DNA of 5,295 nt from Oxalobacteraceae bacterium (GTDB lineage: Bacteria; Pseudomonadota; Gammaproteobacteria; Burkholderiales; Burkholderiaceae_D): NCBI GenBank assembly GCA_947453015.1, contig CANGFL010000123.1:1-5295 (forward strand), in the 5' to 3' direction. A program made the position numbers and the translations under genes. Of the stretch, positions 1 through 5,295 are shown piece after piece; within the stretch, counting starts at the first letter, position 1, and each line of letters begins with the position of its first letter. The notes below the pieces were generated by a model. That model made no database searches. It worked only from the letters and a program-made list of their open reading frames with translations, and was not told the origin of the DNA.

Positions 1-222
1 GCTAGTGCATCGCACGAGGAACTGACTGCACCGAATGGCTACTCAGCGTGCATGCCTGATACGCCACTACAAACACCATCTCTTGTTGAGTCAGACTTAG
101 AGACTCTTCAGCCCACAAATCAGATACCCACATCGCTTCCACGCTTTGAAGGGGTCATATCGTGCGCCAGTCCAACTGCCACGCTACCGACACATCTTTC
201 AGAGCGACGAAAAAAATTTCGT
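1..222 (+). repeat. Direct repeat copy A: leader plus 5' end of the first FeeM-like gene
   Basis: Positions 1-222 align without gaps to 1064-1285 at a constant offset of 1063 nt. I count 15 mismatches in 222 (about 93% identity): 5 in the 51 nt before the ATG, 10 in the next 103 nt, and none in the last 68 nt (155-222). Identity falls sharply after 222. The window begins inside the repeat, so its true left end is unknown. The first ten bases match the right arm of the palindrome found at copy B, which suggests that the same palindrome lies just upstream. Confidence 0.93.
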
Positions 223-939
223 AAGGTGCGACTCGACATTCACGAAAACGTCACCGTCCAGATCGCGAATACACCAGAATTAAAACATGCTGCTAATGAA
301 ATATTACGAAGCAAATATGAAACCCAAGGCTACGATACGGCTTTTATCAACGATCCCAAAAGAGTAGGCAACACTCGTTTACTTACTTTACTGGCGATGA
401 AAGGCGCGCGAGCTTCGGGCACGTGCTCTCTCTTGTTGGACCATCCTAATGGCAGTCTTAGTGCTGACCACCTTCATTTACATTATCTAAACGAGCTACG
501 AAGACAGGGAAGATGCTTAATCGAGATAGGTCAACTAGCGATCGAATCAGAGCCAACTAACAGTACAGGCCGGATCACGCTGGCGGCATTGTTTAGCTAC
601 ATTGCTCTATGCGCAAATTATTTTTGGAACTACAAACCCTTCATAGTCATGGAGGTTGCACATCGACATCTCGATTACTGGAAAAGTTTAGGATTTACAG
701 TACTTGTGGAAAAAACTTGGTGCGAAAGGGTCAATATACCTTGCGCATTAATCGGTCTTGACTGGATCAGCGGGTGGCAATTATTAAAAAATGAATGGCA
801 AAACTCGCTCAAAGGAAGTCACGATTCAAATCTATTTCTTATAGCAATAAGACGTTTAGCTCGTCATTTCATTCCTTGGGAAGATGTTGAAGGAATCATG
901 CATCGCATGACTGTATTACAAGATAAAAGTAATTTTTGA
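52..939 (+). CDS. FeeM-like N-acyl amino acid synthase / GNAT-fold acyltransferase, paralogue A
   Basis: The 295-residue product resembles the FeeM-type N-acyl amino acid synthases, cytoplasmic enzymes related to LuxI autoinducer synthases that move a fatty acyl chain from acyl-ACP to an amino acid amine. Family-like signatures are GRCLIEIGQLAIE at residues 153-165 with Glu158, the strand GTCSLLLD at 123-130, and RHLDYWKSLGF at 205-215 near the C-terminal acyl-binding core. In the last motif this copy has Ala-His before Arg205-His206, where paralogue B has the usual Asn-Pro, so its specificity or activity may differ. Residues 1-57 form a Pro/Thr/Ser-rich, then basic, extension that looks unstructured and is nearly identical to that of paralogue B. 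The ATG at 52 has no visible Shine-Dalgarno. The frame is open upstream to the window edge with no other ATG, GTG or TTG codon, so a longer protein starting outside the window is possible. The substrate cannot be read from sequence. The family call is by motif recognition only. Confidence 0.75.
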   Translation: MPDTPLQTPSLVESDLETLQPTNQIPTSLPRFEGVISCASPTATLPTHLSERRKKFRKVRLDIHENVTVQIANTPELKHAANEILRSKYETQGYDTAFINDPKRVGNTRLLTLLAMKGARASGTCSLLLDHPNGSLSADHLHLHYLNELRRQGRCLIEIGQLAIESEPTNSTGRITLAALFSYIALCANYFWNYKPFIVMEVAHRHLDYWKSLGFTVLVEKTWCERVNIPCALIGLDWISGWQLLKNEWQNSLKGSHDSNLFLIAIRRLARHFIPWEDVEGIMHRMTVLQDKSNF

Positions 940-1045
940 ATCGTGTCTCGGATTTATTGTTTTTACTATCGCGCGTGCTTAATCGTTTTGCAGGTGGCTC
1001 AGACGTGTTGTGGGAAAAAGGGCGCAATAAAGTGTGAGATGCGCT

Positions 1046-1073
1046 ATGCACTAGCTCGTCCGAGCTAGTGCAT
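1046..1073. promoter_or_regulatory. Perfect 28-bp palindrome upstream of paralogue B (candidate operator)
   Basis: The left arm ATGCACTAGCTCG (1046-1058) and right arm CGAGCTAGTGCAT (1061-1073) are exact reverse complements around a 2-nt centre, TC. The site lies in the 175-nt gap between the two FeeM-like genes and ends 41 nt before the ATG at 1115. No T-tract follows the right arm, so it is not an intrinsic terminator. A dyad this perfect in a leader suggests binding by a dimeric regulator, or an RNA hairpin (12-bp stem with a 4-nt loop). The right arm overlaps the direct repeat, and its last ten bases recur at 1-10. I saw no convincing -35/-10 pair in the gap. The regulatory role is inferred. 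Confidence 0.5.
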
Positions 1074-1285
1074 CGTTCGAGGAACTGCCCGCACCGAATG
1101 GCTACTCAGCATGCATGCCTGATACGCCACTACAAACACCCTCTCTTGATGAGTCAGATTTAGCGACTCTTCAACCAACAAATCAGATACCCACTTCCCT
1201 TCCACGCTTTGAGGGGATCATATCGTGCGCCAGTCCAACTGCCACGCTACCGACACATCTTTCAGAGCGACGAAAAAAATTTCGT
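1064..1285 (+). repeat. Direct repeat copy B: leader plus 5' end of the second FeeM-like gene
   Basis: This is the partner of 1-222, about 93% identical without gaps. It carries half of the palindrome, the 51-nt leader, and the first 57 codons of paralogue B. The segment 1218-1285 is identical to 155-222 over 68 bp, including every synonymous position. Just beyond it, similarity drops over a few tens of bases to the level of diverged paralogues. Of the 10 differences in the coding part, 7 are synonymous, so the segment is translated as protein in the frame given. Confidence 0.93.
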
Positions 1286-2005
1286 CAAGCGCGACTCGAC
1301 ATAGATGAGAACGTCACCCTACAAGTCGCGGACACCCCGAAACTAAAACAGTTGGCCGCAAAACTATTACGGAACGAGTACAAAAAATTAGGGTTCGACA
1401 CGAGCTTTATCGACAATCCGACAAATACATCCGATGGACGCCCACTAACATTATTAGCAAAAGAAGGTGTGGGGGTCTCGGGTACGTGTTCGCTCATGTT
1501 AGACAGACCAGGTTTACGCCTCGGCGCAGACCAAAATCATGAAGCTTACCTAAACTTTTTACGTCAAGAAGGTAAATGTTTGATTGAAGTATGCAGATTA
1601 GCGGTCGCCTCAGAACTCTCCGACAGTACTAGTCGAGTCGTACTAGCAGCGTTGATCGGCCACACATTCTTGTGCGCCAATTATTTTCAAGGTTACCGAC
1701 CTTACCTAATTATCGAGGTCAATCCTCGACATACCAACTACTGGAAAAGTCTAGGATTTGACGTGCTTGTTGAGAAAAGCTGGTGCGAGAGAGTCAATCA
1801 ACCCTCAGTACTTATTGGTTGTGACTGGCCTAAGCTTTGGAAATTAATCAAAGTTGAATGGCAGCAGCAACTCAGAGGAAGTCATCCTAATAATTTAATA
1901 CCCAAAGCTGTACGACGCCTCGTTCGAAATTTTATTCCTTGGGGAGAGGTGGAAGGAATCAACCGTCGAATGACTATTTTTCAACATAAAAGCATCTCAT
2001 CTTAA
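1115..2005 (+). CDS. FeeM-like N-acyl amino acid synthase / GNAT-fold acyltransferase, paralogue B
   Basis: The 296-residue product is collinear with paralogue A: 54 of the first 57 residues are identical, but only about 55% (132 of 238) of the remainder. It carries the FeeM-like signatures GKCLIEVCRLAVA (residues 153-165, Glu158), GTCSLMLD (123-130) and NPRHTNYWKSLGF (203-215) with the usual Asn-Pro-Arg-His. It is therefore the more canonical of the pair and likely transfers an acyl group from acyl-ACP to an amino acid or related amine. The paralogues differ most at residues 101-110 and 131-142, and also at 161-200, which points to different substrates or divided roles. The ATG at 1115 is the first usual start after the in-frame TAG at 1052-1054, although no Shine-Dalgarno precedes it. 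The stop lies 19 nt before the ThiF-like gene, so the two are probably cotranscribed. It could also be an acyltransferase acting on a different acceptor. Confidence 0.77.
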   Translation: MPDTPLQTPSLDESDLATLQPTNQIPTSLPRFEGIISCASPTATLPTHLSERRKKFRQARLDIDENVTLQVADTPKLKQLAAKLLRNEYKKLGFDTSFIDNPTNTSDGRPLTLLAKEGVGVSGTCSLMLDRPGLRLGADQNHEAYLNFLRQEGKCLIEVCRLAVASELSDSTSRVVLAALIGHTFLCANYFQGYRPYLIIEVNPRHTNYWKSLGFDVLVEKSWCERVNQPSVLIGCDWPKLWKLIKVEWQQQLRGSHPNNLIPKAVRRLVRNFIPWGEVEGINRRMTIFQHKSISS

Positions 2006-2024
2006 ACAATTAGTCAGAACAAAA

Positions 2025-2891
2025 ATGAACGAACATATGTTTGATTATGCCCAAGCATTTAGTCGCAACTGGGGATGGATAACTGAAGCAGAACAATTAC
2101 GGCTGCGGTATGCCACCGTAGCCATCGGTGGAATGGGCGGAGTCGGCGGCCATCACTTGCTAGCACTCGCACGAATGGGTATAGGAAATTTTCGAATTGC
2201 AGATTTCGATCATTTCGAACTCGCTAATTTTAATCGCCAATCAGGCGCAACCCTTGACACATTAAATTTATCCAAATGCGACACGATGGCCGCTATGGCA
2301 CATGCTATCAACCCAACAGCTAAGATTGAAGTCTATAGACAGGGCTTAAGTGCTGCCACACTTGATAAGTTCCTCAAAGGAGCTGATGTGTATATCGACG
2401 GACTAGATTTTTTTGCATTCGACATACGCGAAAAAACCTTTGCGGCTTGCTCGAGGTTGAGAGTCCCTGCAATCACAGCCGCCCCACTGGGAATGGGAGC
2501 CGCTTGGCTATGTTTCATTCCAGGAGAAATGGATTTCGAAACCTACTTTCGGTGGGGTAACCATCGAGATTCAGAAAAAGCATTGCGATTTTTAGTGGGC
2601 CTTGCGCCGTCGCTAATGCATCGCTACCTAGCAGATCCTAGCCAAGTAAATTTAGAAAAAGGCACTGGTCCATCGACATCAATGGCTTGCTACCTTTGCG
2701 CAGGAGTTGCAGTAACTGAGGCCATTAAAATTTTGCTGGGTCGAGGCAAATTAACTCCTGCTCCCCATGGCCTTCACTTTGACGCCTATTTAGGAAAATT
2801 CAAGCGTACCTGGCTACCATTGGGAAATGCCAATCCACTACAAAAAATTCGTATGCGTGTCATACGGCGCATCTTAAACTCTAACTTATAA
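2025..2891 (+). CDS. ThiF/MoeB/HesA-family E1-like adenylyltransferase
   Basis: The 288-residue protein has the Rossmann-type nucleotide-binding fold of the ThiF/MoeB/E1 superfamily, whose members adenylate a carboxylate using ATP and magnesium. Visible signatures are the glycine loop GMGGVG (residues 36-41), DFDHFELANFNRQ (60-72) with the arginine finger at Arg71, Lys84 in the position of the conserved family lysine, INPTAKIEVY (95-104), and DGLDFF (125-130) with Asp128 as the likely magnesium ligand. CYLCAGVAVTEAIKILLG (222-239) matches the C-terminal helix of the fold. MoeB-type zinc sites need two CxxC pairs. Here only one (Cys222/Cys225) is present, so the zinc tetrad looks absent. No ubiquitin-like protein ending in Gly-Gly is encoded nearby, so a small-molecule or peptide carboxylate is a reasonable substrate, as with MccB of microcin C7. 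The N-terminus (SRNWGWITEAEQLRLR) resembles the ThiF-like proteins found with nitroreductase domains. No clear Shine-Dalgarno precedes the ATG. Met5 is an alternative start. The superfamily call is firm; the substrate is unknown. Confidence 0.88.
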   Translation: MNEHMFDYAQAFSRNWGWITEAEQLRLRYATVAIGGMGGVGGHHLLALARMGIGNFRIADFDHFELANFNRQSGATLDTLNLSKCDTMAAMAHAINPTAKIEVYRQGLSAATLDKFLKGADVYIDGLDFFAFDIREKTFAACSRLRVPAITAAPLGMGAAWLCFIPGEMDFETYFRWGNHRDSEKALRFLVGLAPSLMHRYLADPSQVNLEKGTGPSTSMACYLCAGVAVTEAIKILLGRGKLTPAPHGLHFDAYLGKFKRTWLPLGNANPLQKIRMRVIRRILNSNL

Positions 2892-2897
2892 ATTTCT

Positions 2898-3989
2898 ATG
2901 AACGAATCGCCAGTCATTCGCATCCTCAATCTAGCCAAATGGACGCCTAGTGGAGACAACACTCAACCCTGGCGATTTGAGATCATCGATGATTACCGCA
3001 TTGTGGTGCATATTCAATATGCTCAAGAAATAGTCGTATACGATCTGAATGATCAAAATACACTATTAGCTATTGGAGCTTTGCTACTAACGATGGAATT
3101 AGCTGCCACTGCGGAAGGCTGTCAGATGCATGTCCAACATAGGCAGCATGCGCAAGGAAAATTACTCGCTATTGATATCAGATTCTCGCTCGACCAAACG
3201 ATACAAGTAGATCCCTTAGTTTTAGAAATACCCCGCCGCGCAGTTCAACGCAGGCCGCTGTCGATGCGCAAACTGACGCATAGTCAAAAACAAAGTCTGC
3301 AGCAAGCCGCTGGTAAGCATTACACCATTCATTGGATGGAATCTTTGCCGCAGCGAATACGGATGACTAAACTCATACTCCAAACGACCCGTATACGATT
3401 AAGAATCCCCGAGGCCTACCCCGTTCATAAATCAATTATCGAATGGAATGCTCAATACAGCCTTGATCGCATCCCAGATGCTGCTCTCGGACCAGGACCC
3501 ATTAATCTAAAAATTATGCGTGCGGTACTCAGTAGTTGGGAGCGTGTACAGTTTTTAAATCGTTATATTGGCGCGGCGTGGTCGACGTCGTTACAACTGG
3601 ACGGCTGGACGGCACTTTCTTGTGGCGCGCACATGCTTATGTTGCGCGATCAAAAACCACTAACTGATGAGGATTTCATCGATATTGGTAAAGCAGTCCA
3701 GCGTGTATGGTTGACAGCGACACAACTAGATTTATGGCAGCAACCGGAAATGGTTATACCTATATTTGCACGCTATATAAGTGAGAACGTACCATTCACA
3801 ACGCTTACCGATCAGCTTCAAGAAGCCGCATCAGCAAAAAAGAAGCTGGGGGAAATTATTGACACAGATACTGATCGTGTCGTGTGGGTAGGACGACTGG
3901 GATTTGGGCCTGCACCAACCGCTCGGGCGCTGCGTCTACCGCTGGAAAAATTAATTATTTCCAAGCCTATTGGCCAGCACACGCTTTAA
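2898..3989 (+). CDS. Nitroreductase-fold flavin-dependent oxidoreductase (Acg / Rv1355c C-terminal type)
   Basis: The 363-residue protein shows the nitroreductase-superfamily start AKWTPSGDNTQPWRFEI (residues 13-29), where the Ser-Gly-Asp-Asn-Thr-Gln-Pro-Trp core contributes to FMN binding. It also has a helix around NTLLAIGALLLTMELAA (54-70) and a C-terminal RVVWVGRLGFGPAPTARALR (327-346), which resembles the end of large nitroreductase-like proteins. It is much longer than classic NfsB-type enzymes of about 220 residues and fits the internally duplicated group that includes mycobacterial Acg and the C-terminal half of Rv1355c. Members may bind FMN and catalyse oxidation or reduction, but some of this group have lost activity, so catalysis is not assured. 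It begins 6 nt after the ThiF-like stop, without a visible Shine-Dalgarno, which suggests translational coupling. No signal peptide or membrane segment is evident, so it should be cytoplasmic. In context it probably acts on the product of the acyltransferase and ThiF-like steps; this is inference. Confidence 0.82.
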   Translation: MNESPVIRILNLAKWTPSGDNTQPWRFEIIDDYRIVVHIQYAQEIVVYDLNDQNTLLAIGALLLTMELAATAEGCQMHVQHRQHAQGKLLAIDIRFSLDQTIQVDPLVLEIPRRAVQRRPLSMRKLTHSQKQSLQQAAGKHYTIHWMESLPQRIRMTKLILQTTRIRLRIPEAYPVHKSIIEWNAQYSLDRIPDAALGPGPINLKIMRAVLSSWERVQFLNRYIGAAWSTSLQLDGWTALSCGAHMLMLRDQKPLTDEDFIDIGKAVQRVWLTATQLDLWQQPEMVIPIFARYISENVPFTTLTDQLQEAASAKKKLGEIIDTDTDRVVWVGRLGFGPAPTARALRLPLEKLIISKPIGQHTL

Positions 3990-4005
3990 TGGATACAAGG
4001 ACAGG

Positions 4006-4039
4006 AGCGGCTTATCTTAGAAAAAATACCGCTTCTTTT
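4006..4039 (+). terminator. Weak intrinsic terminator candidate after the cassette
   Basis: In the 52-nt gap between the nitroreductase-like gene and the convergent dxs, AGCGG (4006-4010) can pair with CCGCT (4029-4033), with three further A-T pairs possible inside (TAT/ATA) after a 2-nt bulge. A T-rich tail, TTCTTTT, follows at 4033-4039. The stem is short and the loop long, so it would be a poor terminator. Its position at the end of the cassette is the main support. Confidence 0.3.
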
Positions 4040-4041
4040 AA

Positions 4042-5295
4042 TCAGCGACTATTAGCAACCAATCGTAGCTCAGGTGTGTTTAAACGCTGATTCACTGACG
4101 CTGTAATACCCGCCGCATCCAACCCGCACTGTGCAAGCAATTGCGTTGCATCGCCATGATCAATAAATTTATCGGGCAATCCCAATTGCAGTATCGGTTT
4201 GACGATACCGGCGGCTGACAACGCTTCAGCAACTGCCGAGCCCGCACCACCCATAATGCTGCCCTCTTCTATCGTGACTAGCAAATCATGACTGGCTGCT
4301 AGCTCAGCAACCAATGCTGTATCTAAGGGTTTGATAAAACGCATATTGGCGACGGTGGCATTCAAGGTCTCAGCCGCTTGCAATGAAGGCGCGAGCATGG
4401 TGCCAAAAGCGAGTATCGCTACGCCTTTACCCTGACGACGAATTTCGCCCTTGCCCATTTCTATACTGGTTAATTCAGTCTCAACCGTGGCACCTATGCC
4501 TGCTCCACGCGGATAACGCACCGCCGCAGGGCCTCGATATTGATAGGCTGTCGTAAGCATTTTGCGGCACTCGTTTTCATCGCTCGCTGCCATCACGACC
4601 ATATTCGGAATGCAACGTAAAAACGCCATATCGTAATTACCCGCATGCGTTGCACCATCGGCACCAACTAAACCAGCGCGATCGAGTGCAAAGGTCACAT
4701 CGAGATTTTGTAGCGCAACGTCATGAATTAATTGATCGTAACCACGCTGCAAAAACGTTGAGTAAATCGCGACCACAGGTTTTAAACCTTCGCATGCCAT
4801 ACCGGCTGCAAAAGTAACAGCATGTTGTTCTGCGATACCCACATCGTAGTAACGATCAGGGAATTTTTGCTCAAACTTCACCATGCCAGAACCTTCACGC
4901 ATAGCGGGTGTGACAGCGACTAATTTTTCATCGTGAGCTGCCATGTCGCACAACCAATCACCAAAGACTTGCGTGTAAGTCATTTTTCCAGCAGCAGCTG
5001 GTTTGATACCTTCGCTCGGATTGAATTTACCAGGACCGTGATAAAGAATAGGATCAGCTTCAGCAAGTTTGTAACCCTGACCTTTTTTAGTCACCACATG
5101 CAAGAACTGCGGACCTTCAAGGTTCTTAAGATTTTGCAGCGTAGGTATCAGTGATTCCAAATCATGGCCATCGATAGGGCCAATGTAGTTAAGGCCAAAT
5201 TCTTCGAACAAGGTAGCAGGAACCAACATGCCTTTGGCGTGTTCTTCAAAACGCTTGGCGAGTTCACGCATAGAAGGTGGCAACATAGATTTACC
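4042..5295 (-). CDS. dxs: 1-deoxy-D-xylulose-5-phosphate synthase, 3' part (5' end beyond the window)
   Basis: This is the C-terminal 417 residues of DXS. The enzyme uses thiamine diphosphate to condense pyruvate with glyceraldehyde 3-phosphate, the first step of the MEP isoprenoid pathway, in the cytoplasm. The frame stays open to the window edge at 5295, and E. coli DXS is 620 residues, so roughly 200 N-terminal residues lie outside; the internal ATG at 5284-5286 is not the start. Counting from that Met, visible features are [12 protein letters not shown] (61-72), the pyrimidine-binding domain with [15 protein letters not shown] (148-162, catalytic Glu153, equivalent to E. coli Glu370), [15 protein letters not shown] (202-216, His214 equivalent to His431), [16 protein letters not shown] (224-239), and the C-terminal transketolase domain with RFIKPLD (316-322), [11 protein letters not shown] (340-350) and [12 protein letters not shown] (368-379). 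The visible part is intact, with no frameshift. The C-terminal signature is of betaproteobacterial type. It is convergent with the cassette, so coregulation is unlikely. Confidence 0.98.
   Translation of the reverse strand, partial: GKSMLPPSMRELAKRFEEHAKGMLVPATLFEEFGLNYIGPIDGHDLESLIPTLQNLKNLEGPQFLHVVTKKGQGYKLAEADPILYHGPGKFNPSEGIKPAAAGKMTYTQVFGDWLCDMAAHDEKLVAVTPAMREGSGMVKFEQKFPDRYYDVGIAEQHAVTFAAGMACEGLKPVVAIYSTFLQRGYDQLIHDVALQNLDVTFALDRAGLVGADGATHAGNYDMAFLRCIPNMVVMAASDENECRKMLTTAYQYRGPAAVRYPRGAGIGATVETELTSIEMGKGEIRRQGKGVAILAFGTMLAPSLQAAETLNATVANMRFIKPLDTALVAELAASHDLLVTIEEGSIMGGAGSAVAEALSAAGIVKPILQLGLPDKFIDHGDATQLLAQCGLDAAGITASVNQRLNTPELRLVANSR

Noticed and set aside
35..100. A 21-codon ORF overlapping the start of paralogue A in another frame, with an equivalent at 1098-1163 in copy B.
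   Set aside because: All four substitutions between the copies change its amino acids, whereas in the main frame most changes are synonymous. GAGGA is about 14 nt from its ATG, which is too far. It is best explained as a by-product of the repeat.
1046..1073. Reading the palindrome as an intrinsic terminator for paralogue A, or as a lux box.
   Set aside because: There is no T-tract after the dyad, and the arms do not match the CTG-N10-CAG core of lux boxes.
1..1285. A CRISPR array or insertion sequence as the source of the direct repeat.
   Set aside because: There are only two long copies, each containing the start of a gene. There are no short regularly spaced repeats, no transposase and no terminal inverted repeats around the unit.
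1285..1497. Open frame of 70 codons on the minus strand inside paralogue B.
   Set aside because: It lies antisense within a gene with clear family motifs and resembles no known protein.
52..2005. Calling the two acyltransferase genes acyl-homoserine-lactone synthases.
   Set aside because: They are longer than LuxI proteins and lack the usual LuxI-type N-terminal residue pattern. The motifs fit the FeeM-like branch better, and no LuxR-type gene is present.
2333..2518. Open frame of 61 codons on the minus strand inside the ThiF-like gene.
   Set aside because: It is fully antisense to a strongly supported gene, with no motif or start signal.
3884..4090. Open frame of 68 codons on the plus strand spanning the end of the nitroreductase-like gene and the end of dxs.
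   Set aside because: It overlaps the conserved C-terminus of one real gene and the 3' end of another, and has no family features.
4933..5154. Open frame of 73 codons on the plus strand opposite dxs.
   Set aside because: It is antisense to a highly conserved dxs region and is a chance open frame.

Overview
The window looks like a piece of a proteobacterial chromosome, most likely from a betaproteobacterium of moderate GC. The only housekeeping gene, the 3' two-thirds of dxs on the minus strand, encodes a C-terminus ([12 protein letters not shown]... followed by CGLDAAGI) that resembles the betaproteobacterial form of the enzyme. The lineage is an inference from that one protein. By eye the plus-strand genes are more AT-rich than dxs, which suits an accessory cassette beside a core gene.

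Layout. Positions 1-2005 hold two tandem paralogues (295 and 296 residues) of the FeeM-like N-acyl amino acid synthase / GNAT-fold acyltransferase family. They are followed at short spacing by a ThiF/MoeB/HesA (E1-like) adenylyltransferase (2025-2891) and a nitroreductase-fold flavoprotein (2898-3989). The last three genes are separated by only 19 and 6 nt and are very probably one transcript. A 52-nt gap with a weak terminator-like hairpin separates this cassette from the convergently transcribed dxs, which runs off the right edge.

How the genes may work together. FeeM-type enzymes join a fatty acyl group from acyl-ACP to an amino acid amine. ThiF-type enzymes adenylate a carboxylate. Nitroreductase-fold proteins carry out FMN-dependent redox steps. 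A plausible reading is a small biosynthetic pathway that makes a modified N-acyl amino acid, with carboxylate activation and a redox step after acylation. This is inference: no dedicated acyl carrier protein, ubiquitin-like partner, transporter or regulator is encoded here.

The most striking sequence feature is the mosaic relation of the two FeeM-like genes. The 51 nt upstream of each ATG plus the first 57 codons are 93% identical at the DNA level, including a perfect 68-bp block. The rest of the two proteins is only about 55% identical. A perfect 13-bp inverted repeat with a 2-nt centre sits at the left edge of the second repeat copy. The matching right half-arm is the first sequence in the window, so the first gene probably has the same palindrome just outside the left edge.
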